This document shows positions 12,840 through 23,306 of a stretch of DNA of 64,000 nt, piece after piece. A model generated the notes under the pieces. The model had not been told where the DNA came from. It saw only the letters and a program-made list of their open reading frames with translations, and ran no database searches. A program made the translations under genes and the position numbers. Source of the DNA: Odontocerum albicorne (lineage: Eukaryota; Arthropoda; Insecta; Trichoptera; Odontoceridae). The stretch is from the NCBI GenBank assembly GCA_949825065.1, contig OX463841.1, forward strand, positions 20,021,381 through 20,085,380, read 5' to 3'. Every line of letters starts with the position of its first letter. Positions within the stretch are counted from its first letter, which is position 1.

Positions 12840-13089
12840 TGTTTGACTTGCACCCGTAGGTCTCGGTTTCGATTACCGATGGTGTCCGAATAGTATAACA
12901 ATAGCTACAAGGACATCTGCACATATAGAAAAGAAAAACTAGGAACGAAATGTATAAATCTGATGAAGCATGTACTCGTAAATCTCCATGGAGTGAGAAC
13001 ATCGTCGGTTTGTTGATCGAAGTTACAGAACGAATGAAGATTGCTACTACAGAGTATATCAATTTAGACGTGCATTTATATATTTTGTA
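12840..13089. other. Unassigned, possible SINE head
   Basis: TTTGACTTGCACCCGTAGGT followed by CTCGGTTTCGATTACCGATG looks like a degraded box A/box B pair, but no family body or tail was recognised. Confidence 0.35.
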
Positions 13090-13520
13090 TTTTCTGTAAC
13101 ATATCAGCCTTTCCAGTTCACCGCTCCTCTTTGTTTACGTTGTCCTTTACTGTCCATGCAGTGAGACTCTGGAATCAGTTACAAACCAATATAAGACTCA
13201 CTCCGTCCTCGACATGCTTTAAGAAGCGACTGAAAAAACTCTTAATGTCTAGTCAGTAAAATAACGTGTTTCATTCCCTATTTTTCCTTTCCTCTCCACC
13301 ATCCTTTCCTTTTCTTTAGATTGATGATATCTCACTTCATATGAAAAACAATGTTCGGGAGATTGTCCGTCACGTATGTGTTTATGGATTTCGTGAGGAT
13401 GGATAGTCATTTGAAAGATTTATGCAACCATGTAACGTGCATAATTTACTTTTGTCTGGTTGGTTGGAAGATATTGCCGCCTGGCAATAAGCCCATCAGA
13501 TTGTATTTGCAATAAAAGTG
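13090..13520 (+). mobile_element. LINE 3' end whose tail is shared with the SINEs
   Basis: ORF2 terminus VRLWNQLQTNIRLTPSSTC and FKKRLKKLLMSSQ with stop, then a UTR ending GGTTGGTTGGAAGATATTGC / CGCCTGGCAATAAGCCCATC. The same UTR, reversed, is at 55395-55670. Confidence 0.7.
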
Positions 13521-14755
13521 TTAAATACTTAAGAAACAAATGAAAGAAAGAAAAAGCAGCAGAACAAAATATTTGCAAATGTCACCAAATACATCAAAGG
13601 GGAAGGAAGATAGAAAAATGCAACAAAATAGGAGTTATAGACAAACACATTTCTTCATTCAAGATATAGGTAATATTTTTTAAGTCGTCGTACAATATTT
13701 AAAGTCGTAAATTGCAATCAAAAGCATCTATTATATCACAAAGCTTCATGAATGAGATTTTTTTTGTACAAATAATAATTTATATTATAATATTTCTTAT
13801 TATGCCATTGTTGATAGGTATAAGACACACATTGTAAAAACGGATGTAAAAAATCTTCTAATGGCCGACACAAGTATAGCAAATCATTCCACTTAAAACT
13901 TTCTTCCATTAAAACGTATCAATTAAATGGTGATCGATTAGTGTAAACAAACACTAAAAAGCAACGAGGCCGCGGTCGATTCTGAAGAATTGTTTGCCCC
14001 TAGCAGGTGTTCGCAGCCGCTCGTTTCTTTTCTCGCGTCACGTATTTATTTTTAGATATACCCTCGGTATCTGTTCTCATTTTTTATTATGGAAACTGCT
14101 CAAAGTCAACAAATTGTAATAGAAGAAGAATGCGTACAGCGGGTGGCTCTTACAAACAAAAATAATCACCATTTGAAGACTTCACCATGTTATTGTTTGG
14201 TGCTTTGCTGTGCTCATACGCGCCGCTCAGCAATAATAATCGAGAGCTGTAAATGGTACACAACATTGAAACATAATTGAAGTCGGAGTTCCAAATGGGA
14301 ATGAGACTTTCCCAAGGATTACTTACTCTGAAAGGTCACGCAGAAATGCTTGCGCTGAGAAAAATATGTGGTGTGTCTATGAATGGCTGATACGAGTATG
14401 GTATATGTTGAATCTGTGTCTGAGAGATGTTCCTCCGGAGAGAAAGAAGTGGATTTCGTCTTCATTGAAAACATTGATTGTTCTGAATTGATCTAATAGG
14501 GGGGTTATTATGACAGGACTTTTGCCGTTGCTAGTCTTACGGTATAAAATGGTCTACCTCTAAATGTTCAAGATATGGATGTCGTGTGTAGCTTTAGGAA
14601 ACGCTTCATGACGGCCCTTTTTGGGTTATCAACATTTATAATTATATATGAACACTATACACATACACTACACTCCACCTAAAGCCAAATGAGTTACTAT
14701 CACATATCGGGAGATCTACAAAGGTTTCTTTGTAGTTCCTATTCCCTTAGTAATT
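13521..14755. other. No recognised gene
   Basis: Mostly AT-rich. 13960-14090 is less AT-rich, followed by a 63-codon open frame from 14089 (METAQSQQIVIEEECVQRVA...) of unknown meaning; it could be a first exon or the edge of an old transposon. Confidence 0.4.
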
Positions 14756-14759
14756 TTAC

Positions 14760-15400
14760 TGCGGCCTATTGAAATGAATAAGTGTGACATTACCATCCAG
14801 GGAGTAAAAGTGGCTGTCAAGGATATGGAAAAAGGGAAGGTTTCAGTGTATGATAGTATAGTCCCTGAGTATTTTGCATGTGAAGGTGATTGATTGATTG
14901 AATGGGTGCAAATGATTTTTTAAAAATGTTGGAACTCCGGATAAACTCCTTCTGACTGGAGGATGGTAACCGTTGTACCGTTTTATAAGGGAAATGACTC
15001 TAAAATAGAGTGCAACAACTACAGTGCCATCAGTTTATTAAGAGTGGTAGGTAAACTGAATGCCAGAATTGTGATTAAAAGAGTGAGAAAAATAACAAAT
15101 GAAATAACGGAATGCGTTAAGTGCCTTTTATGGTGGTAAAAGATGCATGGACAAGGGTTTTCGTTACGAAACATATCTGAGAAATTTTTGTGAAAAGGGA
15201 AAAAGGCATTTTTTCCATTTGTAGACTTAGAAAAAGCGCATGATCATGATCATGATGAAAACATAGAGAAATTGTGGGAAGTATTGAAAAAGTATGGTGT
15301 GAAAGATCAATTAAGTGCAATTGCCTCACTATATGAAGAAAGTAGTGCATGTAAATGGGAAACTTACTAAGTGATTTTAAATTACTAACGGGGTAAAACA
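14760..15400 (+). mobile_element. LINE reverse transcriptase remnant
   Basis: Pieces across frames: DWRMVTVVPFYKGNDSKIEC, NNYSAISLLRVVGKLNARIV, FVDLEKAHDHDHDENIEKLW (motif A; the DRVDRE part is replaced by a GATCAT repeat) and VLKKYGVKDQLSAIASLYEE. The ADD motif is not reached. Confidence 0.7.
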
Positions 15401-15854
15401 ACAATTTCGGATGTCACTTTGGATGTTTATTTACATATAGATTTATATGTGATGAAAAAGAACCAAAAATAAAAAAAAAATCAAAGCTTGTAGGTAAATG
15501 ACTATGCTATGTAAAATGTATTATCGTATTAAGTACTCTTATATCATCGCACAAATGCTTGGCGTATAAAGTGTTGACCGTATAAATTTCCACTCGTATA
15601 AAAGTTTTGTCGTGTAGTTTCCGTCGTACAAATGTTGGCGTACGTACTCGTAATTCCACACATGTGTACACCCTGACAATGTATGCAGGTAATATAACTA
15701 CTGATATTTAATTACCATCCAAATTTCACTATCAAGAAGTAAGAACGAAGTATGAGATTTATTTTCTACCATTCAAATTAATGTACGTTTACTAATAAAC
15801 TATTTACCGTGTGATTAAAAGACAAAACGTACTCAAAATATTTGTACTGTAATT

Positions 15855-16065
15855 TTTGTACAATAATACACTTCCATTTTACACAGTACAATCATGTGTA
15901 CGTTTGCCATATGGTAATCCCCTCCAACCTACCAGAAAGATGTTCAAGACGCCTTTATTTGAAACCAGACTGGAATCCATTTCTTAAATTTCAGCTTCAA
16001 CGGGAATCGAATCTGCAACTCACGAACTGGACCACAGGCGTCTTACAAATTAAGTCACTGAGGTT
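15855..16065 (-). mobile_element. tRNA-derived SINE, decayed
   Basis: Minus strand: degraded head (CCTCAGTGACTTAATTTGTA...), box B-like GATTCGATTCCC, the AAATGGATTCCAGTCTGG body, and a tail with GTACACATGATTGTACTGTG like the copies at 29.4 and 55.7 kb. Confidence 0.6.
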
Positions 16066-16679
16066 GTCTAAGGAAGTATTAATCAAAAAATGTTTCGAAT
16101 TAAATATAAATAAAGTACACATTTCACTCGAAAGTATCTAGCTTTTACAGAAAAATATATTTCATACCGAAATTTTTATTGCATTACGAATTTCTACATT
16201 CTAAACATCGAAATCGTCCTAGTTTAAGAACAAATTCAACTTTTATATTATTTATGATTATAGTTCATATAAATAAAAATATATACTTTACAACACGGCG
16301 AACTAGATAACATATCCGCTAATCGTCGTTGAGTTGGTTACGTGGTTTGTAAAAACGACGTGACAGAATGGCACCTTTTGATTCGCTACTTTGAAAAATA
16401 TTGAAATTTGACATTTATATTTTGTTTCAGTCTGAATCATAATAAAACTATTCAAGCATACGAGTACTTCTAAATTTGTTAAAATATTTAATGTCTTATG
16501 ATAGGGATGTGGCCATTGAACTAGACAGAAATCCCGTTTTTGACAGTTTTTACAAATGACCATCTAACGATTATTATTTGAAATGTGATATCTAAGTAAG
16601 CCGCAACACTGCCAATTTTTTAGACATGTGTATTCGTAGATACATTTTAATATCTTATTATTTTTCTGCAAAGGTTTCC

Positions 16680-16765
16680 CTCATGGCTTACTTGGTAAGA
16701 CGCTTCTCCTCCATTTTCGGGTTTCAGGTCTGATTCTCATGACACATAATTTTTTTTTTCAAGTT
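16680..16765 (+). mobile_element. Possible SINE head fragment
   Basis: ATGGCTTACTTGGTAAGACG resembles box A of the SINEs here; GGGTTTCAGGTCTGATTCTC may be a ruined box B. Weak. Confidence 0.35.
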
Positions 16766-17120
16766 CGCAATCTGGCTAAATATTCGTCCTAGAGAACATG
16801 TTTACCTCTCAGCGTGCGGTTGTATGACTTATAGATTCGACGACGATCAGCGAGTAACATAGCTCCTTCAATGATTCTAAATTGTAACTTATTATCATTA
16901 TTCATTGTGTATTCACTGAAGTTATCTGGTGTAATAATAACTTAGATTCCGAAATAGCTTCGTTTGAAGTTTTAATCTTTAAAATATTACCCACAGTGCT
17001 CAAACTCGGTTCAACTAGATTGGAATGAGTTTGTCGTCATTATTATTCAACAAACTCATAAACAACGTCAAGTTCAGTTTGATATTTATTCTAAAGGCAA
17101 AAAAATCATTTCAGCTTATT

Positions 17121-17320
17121 NNNNNNNNNNNNNNNNNNNNNNNNNNNNNNNNNNNNNNNNNNNNNNNNNNNNNNNNNNNNNNNNNNNNNNNNNNNNNNNN
17201 NNNNNNNNNNNNNNNNNNNNNNNNNNNNNNNNNNNNNNNNNNNNNNNNNNNNNNNNNNNNNNNNNNNNNNNNNNNNNNNNNNNNNNNNNNNNNNNNNNNN
17301 NNNNNNNNNNNNNNNNNNNN
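17121..17320. other. Assembly gap (200 N)
   Basis: Exactly 200 N, probably a fixed-size placeholder; the true distance is unknown. Confidence 0.99.
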
Positions 17321-17479
17321 ATTTCAAAATCCTAAAGATCTCTTTTACACACGTTCATGGAATGGAAACGCTGACCTCCGTGAAATCTCTTTGCAATACT
17401 GAATTCTTCTTCGAGAACATCCTTAAACAATCTAGCATCTTTCATACGCTTGGCACAAAACGGTGTTGAAACAAATCAA

Positions 17480-17640
17480 ACCGGCGAACTAGTTGATGTA
17501 AAATCTACATTGTAGATGGAGTACAAAGAGAGCTCATTAAACCGTTTCTTATTTGTTTTTTACTTCAGTAAAGCTTTTGATTCAGTCAAATGGAGAATGT
17601 TATGAAAAGCATTATTTAAAATTGAAACCCCATAACATCT
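17480..17640 (+). mobile_element. Possible LINE RT fragment
   Basis: LFFVFYFSKAFDSVKWRML resembles RT motif A (SKAFDSV.W) and is followed by a stop. Short and isolated, just after the assembly gap. Confidence 0.45.
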
Positions 17641-17950
17641 TGTTTAATTATCAAGTTAATTCTTAAAACATATTAAGATTGCCACACAAATTTTGAAGCT
17701 AAATATGCAACATTTCAACACTTATACGAATGTAAATTCAATATATGTATTTATAGAACTCCATTTATTTAATTCTAAAAGCAAACGACATTGGGAAACC
17801 TTATATTGATGACTTAATAGTGTTTCTCCTTGGTAAAAGTACTTTGTAACGATTAAAACTTCTCAATAATGACCGATCTAACGTATCTTCGAAATCGTTG
17901 CCTCATCACTGGAGATCTCGATATCTATAAACTGCACCGACTTTGTACAC

Positions 17951-18195
17951 AATACTTCACAAGTTATCCCTCGACTTAGCTAAGAGGATTGCTGATACCA
18001 GGTAAACTCCTGCCATGAGTACAATCTGCATAATACTTCACAAGTCATCCCTCGACTTAGCTAAGAGGATTGCAGATACCAGGTAAACTCCTGCCATGAG
18101 TACATTCTGCATAATACTTCACAAGTCATCCCTCGACTTAGCTAAGAGGATTGCTGATACCAGGTAATGAAATCCTGCCATGAGTACATTCTGCA
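17951..18195. repeat. 81-bp tandem repeat, 3 copies
   Basis: AATACTTCACAAGT starts at 17951, 18032 and 18113; copies differ at only a few bases, and the last carries a small insertion. Confidence 0.92.
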
Positions 18196-18895
18196 CTTAA
18201 TCGATTAAGCAACATTTATTTAAAAATAACAATCTACACTATGAGATAGGAGAATTTCAAGTGCATGATAAGAGGCAGCTTTTACCAGTTTTTTTAAAGG
18301 GATTGTTAAGGTAACATAATATACATTAGTTTTGTTTACTTTAAAAGTTTGTTTCTTTTGAAAGTTTGTTTACTTTTATATAGTCAGTTACAAGTATTAT
18401 ACGAGTATATATCGATTTTATGTTAAAGATTTCGCTCACACGTCACATAAATTAGATACATGGAAAATATTTTATAGGTTGTTACCTGTTTAATTTTCAA
18501 GAAACTTTTTTTGCCAATTTCTATGTATCATACTCGTATACAATTATTTGAATTATTAAGGAGTTAGACGCGAAATATTTTTTCAATAAAAATAGTACTG
18601 GCTCAAATACTAAAATGTCTATTACGGCTTGTATTTTTTTTTAAATTTCTTACAAATCTAAAAAACTATTTTTATTTCCCATAAACTAAAAAAAAATCCA
18701 TAAATGGAAAATATTTTATAATTCTTGGCTATTTCGTCAATTCATTTTTCATGTAATTCAATGTGTTATTTTTAACGAAATGAAGTATTTAAGTTTTAAA
18801 TATTATTTACATTCATTAATGACTCCTTAAATATACATTATAACTAGTACTCGTACATCAAACATTACCCTTTAAGTACATTTGTTTCATTTCCT

Positions 18896-19078
18896 TACCA
18901 CCAAAGATAGTATATACACACTTCCTTATCGTCAAATATAGTATATACACATTTCCTTATCATCAAAGGTAGTATATACACATTTCCTTATCATCAAATA
19001 TAGTATGTACACATTTCCTTATCATCAAAGATAGTATATACACATTTCATTATCATCAAATATAGTATACACATTTTA
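18896..19078. repeat. 31-bp tandem repeat, about 6 copies
   Basis: Unit TTCCTTATCATCAAAGATAG TATATACACA(T) repeats at about 31-bp spacing from 18907 (18938, 18969...). It lies just outside the hAT end at 19219. Confidence 0.88.
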
Positions 19079-19481
19079 ATATTTTCCAATCATCATTTTT
19101 TTTTTATCATCTAATAAATATTTTTTTCAATGGGGATTTAGTGTTAAATAAAAATAATATTCAAAAAACAAACTATACATAGATACATGAAAATATAATC
19201 ACAAAGTATCGAATGAGACAGTGATGTCCAACCTTTTAGGGGCAAAGAGCTACAAAAGCTATTTCAAAATCATTGGCGGGCCCTCATACTATATTATCCT
19301 TGAAGAAGACATTTTTTTTACATACTGGTTGATTTAGATAAAAACCTGAAGACAAAATTTTACTAACAGTCATGGAATTCTTAATATAGAATAATGAAAA
19401 ACGTGCATTCGAAAAAACATCTTTAGTCATAAAAATAATTGTAACACAAAACATAAAAAAATGAGTTCTTGTGCGACAAAT

Positions 19482-20040
19482 TTAATGTGCAATTTGAGAT
19501 TGTATATTTTCTGAAAATTTTTTGAACTCCGGTTCATACGGAGATACTGCGAATTGCATGTAATCTTTAATATGTTTCTTGGAAAGTCGATACCTATGCT
19601 TTGTTTTAATTATGTTTAACTGCGAAAATGTTATTTCGCAGAGGTAAGATGATCCAAAAAGGATTTTACTTTTAGTGAACATTTCACCAAATTTGGATAC
19701 ATCGAACGATTTTCTGCTTGCCACATGCTATTATCAACATTCGCAATTGCCTTTATTTGAATGTCATTTTGAATATTTATTATTTTTAATTCTGCTTCAT
19801 TCTTGTCCACAAATGTTAATTTTTCCATTAATGATGCTAAATTGCTCACTTCACACGTTACCGCAACACTGTTTTCGGTGGATATTCATAATAAAGTTCT
19901 TGTGTACACTTTTATGATGTCGTTCCACATTGATGTTTTTCGGTTGAGATACAGAAGCATCACATAACAAACAAACTGTTTTTCCATAAAATCAGCAAAA
20001 AAGAACTCATCTTTCCAATTATTTTTTTTAAATGGTACGT
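19482..20040 (-). pseudogene. hAT transposase remnant (GTF2IRD2/ZBED-like)
   Basis: Minus strand: a BED-type finger-like piece (CLLCDASVSQPKNINVERHH), then SLMEKLTFVDKNEAELKIIN, then the C-terminal dimerisation region SSYLCEITFSQLNIIKTKHR, YRLSKKHIKDYMQF, ending IQSQIAH. The pieces lie in different frames and the central DDE part is absent. Confidence 0.7.
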
Positions 20041-20177
20041 TTTTTGTTTTTTAGATGATTTACATCTGTCACTCATTTTAAACGGGTGTTATTACAGATT
20101 TAAAATACCACACAATATTATTAAAACGTCTAATATACGAAACTATCACAATTGACCACGCAGCAAAGCACGTTTTT

Positions 20178-20990
20178 ATCTTTCGAATTGAGCGGTTTTT
20201 TTAATTCTTGGATAAAACACAGATGGCGTCGCGAACTAGCCGAACTTATTTTAGCCCCATATTTATCTATCTAAAAATATTTATTTTAAAAGTCACAGTG
20301 TTCACCCCCCCCCCTCCCTTCGTATCTTCGTAATATATTATTATATCTATATTTATATATGTATACATCTCTATCCTTTCTCTTCTTTATTCATATTGAT
20401 CAACACCTGTGACATACAAAAATATAAGTATATTAATATGTAACCTATATGTATTTATTACCTTAATATATGTACCGAATTCTATCCTTTCCTCTCTTTT
20501 AACTAGCCTGGGTCTTGTGACATTTGAGAAGTATAATTTATGACATTTTTAAAAATGGAGTCGTATACAATACAACAACGCGTTCAAATTGTTGAATTAT
20601 TTTATGTATTGTAATCTCCGGAAACGGTGATGTTAATTGGCCACCAACATCATGTGATCTGACACTGTTGGACTATTTTCTCTGGTGTTACGTGAAAAAC
20701 CAGGTCTATAAAAATGAGCCCCGATCAATTCCTGAGCTGAAGGACGGAATTATTCGCGTTATTGGTAAGTTAGAATCGCAATTATGCCAAAATGTTAACA
20801 AAATAGTGGACATCTGTGGAGCTGCAAGAGGTGGACATTTGGCGGATATTGTTTTTTGTGTTTAAATGTCATACATTATAATTCAATGACCAATCAAAAA
20901 GTTTTTAAAATCAAAGCAAATTGTGTGTTTTATTCAAGAATTTAAAAAATTTCATTAAAAAAACCGCTCAATTTGAAAGACCCTTTATAA
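20178..20990 (+). mobile_element. Internally deleted mariner-like element nested in a hAT
   Basis: Inverted ends TCTTTCGAATTGAGCGGTTT (left, from 20179) and, on the other strand, TCTTTCAAATTGAGCGGTTT (right). The left part keeps the transposase start MESYTIQQRVQIVELFYV (20554 onward), then a large deletion, then the C-terminal end CDLTLLDYFLWCYVKNQVYK...ARGGHLADIVF (third catalytic Asp in CDLTLLD). The interior between is missing. Confidence 0.75.
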
Positions 20991-21891
20991 CAAACGCGCC
21001 AACAAAAACGATCAAAATGTTAGATTAGGACGCGTATGTCACTGGTGGTGTTGTCACATTGTAATTTTATTTACCGGTTTGACGCTAATTTGTATGGAAA
21101 TCTTTAATATTAATATATTTTTTCTCCTGTTAACACGTCGAATTGTTGGATAATTATTTTTTTCAGTGAGCTCACATTCTAGTATAGTATACACTTCAGT
21201 TTCTCTGATAAAACTTCAACGTTACAGAAAATAATATAATAGCGAGATTTTAAATGTTGGCTACATTATTAAATTATCATTTAACACTGGTAAAGGTCAG
21301 GTTATAATGATAAATGTTACAGTTTTGTGTTAAATATTACACATAGAGGAATTTTAATAAAACCGTCAAATATTTTCTAGCGACAATTTTTTTAAATATC
21401 TTCGTCGATACCTTCACTACATTGATCGAAAAAGTAGCTCATATGAAAACACTGGTCATTAATCACAGATATGCTGCGTATACGCATGCTCGGACAAAAA
21501 AGAGATATAAATGGACAAAATATTATCGCTTTGTCGACAATGGTCATATTTAAAACTTTTATTTTGCAAGACATGTTCTTCAGTTTCATACATTTTCAAA
21601 AACTAGTTCGCGGGCGCCATCGAATAGCCTTGCGGGCTACCGGGCGCCCGCGAGCCTCCGGTCGGACATCACTGCTATAAGATATAATTCCAAATTACCT
21701 AATAATACAACAAAATTTAATCACAGAGTACCTAATAATACAGTAAAATATAAATACAAAGTACCTAACAATGGATCAAGTATTGAAATCATAATAAACA
21801 AGTCACCTGGGCGCAATATAATTTTCAAACCGTTACTTTTTGCCGTGTAAGTCTGTAGTTTTACCTAAAATTATTATTAACCCACAAACAA

Positions 21892-23306
21892 TCAATTTAT
21901 TGTTGCCGGGAAGCAGCTCTGGGTGGATATTAACGGATAAACAGTCAAAGGACGAGGTTTCAAAGTTAGAAAATACATTAAAAAGCACATATACGAAAGA
22001 AATGTCGACAAAACTATACCTGATCCCATAAAACCGAACCACCAAGATTCCCAGCTCCCATTCCAAAACCAAACAGCCGTCATAAGAAAGTTTTCAGACG
22101 AAACTAAGACGAAATACAATCCGTACCACAATCGAACTTTTATGAACTTCATTTTGAATTCAATAATACAAAATATATATATGTAGCCGAGGAAAAGGTA
22201 AAACATTTTCCTAAGCAAGCTCTCAGACCATGAATTCCACAAAAGTAGAATAACCATTAGTAAATAATGAGACACACTTATATAAATACAAATGGCCGTA
22301 TAAAAATAAGAAAAAGTCATGAGAGCAAGCATTCTTGAAATTAAAAAAAGACACCAAGCGAGAAACGCGATAAACTTGGAGATGGCGTCTTCCTGCTCAA
22401 TGCCTTTTATGGCGTTTTGTCGCACTCTTATAGGCAAGTCGATATCTTGTTCCTTTTTATAAGTTCTATGTGGAATTTTATCCAGTATGGATTCGGCATT
22501 ATTCATTATTCTCTCTTTGATCACACCGAATGATATGGGTCTAGGAGCCGGAGTCTCAGGAGGAGTTGTGTGTTTTGACATATCGACAATGTTATAAGTC
22601 TTCTTGCCTTCCTTTCTTCTTATTTCAAGTTCCTGATTTTCAACAATTGATACCCGCAACTTTGGTCTGGCTTTATTTTCTTCATTTTCAATTTCATCAT
22701 CAGATTGTTTATTATTAACACTTGAACTAGAACAGAGATTAAGCTCTGCATCATTATCAAGCTCGACATCACTATTTTCTGTGTCCCTTCTCCAAGAAGT
22801 TTTGCGAGGAAAACTCGAAGGTGAAAGTTGTTCTGTTTGATGTATTCTCTTCATTAGAGGCTCGTGTTCTGCAGGTTCAAATTTATTTATCTGTGGTATA
22901 TGTTCGATTTGATTGACGTTATTTACATAAGCTCTATCCATCATACTTAAGTTACGATTTGTGGGACTACTGCCTTCATCGCTATCTTCATTCATATTCG
23001 TAGTTGGACTTTCAAATCCTTCATCATCTTCGTTTTCCGCATTATCAAGTTTACTTTCATCTTTTACATCTATCGTTTTCAAATCACCATCCAAGGGTAG
23101 ACCAACAATATTAGATATAACGTGCGATCGGGACTTTGTCGAGTCTCGTGTCTGCATATTTGAAAATCGTGGTGTTATCGTTGTATTATGCGTTGTCCAT
23201 GGATAACGCACCCCCAGTACTTTTCGCCGCTCGAATCGTTGATAAGACATCGTTGTAATTGCCATCCTCAGCAGACAGGTACATATACTTAGTATTTGTA
23301 AGGACA
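21892..23306 (-). CDS. XKR-like gene, terminal coding exon 4
   Basis: 1415 nt. Acceptor CTTTTTCAG at 23307. Starts by completing a Val codon, continues SLQILSICTCLLRMA, then the acidic insert (runs such as ENEDDEGFESP and QSDDEIENEENKA), then the C-terminal membrane segments beginning KFIAFLAWCLFLISRMLALM and stop TGA at 21892-21894. An AATAAA lies across the end of the reading frame (plus-strand TTTATT 21897-21902); no clearer poly(A) signal was noticed. A hAT element end lies about 220 bp past the stop. Confidence 0.9.

Larger units (their letters stand above)
19219..21674 (-). mobile_element. hAT-type transposon with matching ends
   Basis: Terminal inverted repeats CAGTGATGTCCAACC (19219-19233) and, on the other strand, CAGTGATGTCCGACC (21674-21660), one mismatch. 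Possible degraded 8-bp target duplication (gaatgaga / ctataaga). Near the right end a 10-bp perfect GC stem (21609-21618 with 21643-21652) forms a hairpin. The transposase remnant is at 19482-20040; a mariner-like element is nested at 20178-20990. Confidence 0.75.

Noticed and set aside
17025..17402. 125-codon plus-strand frame across the gap
   Set aside because: Most of it is unknown sequence (N); no coding evidence at either edge.
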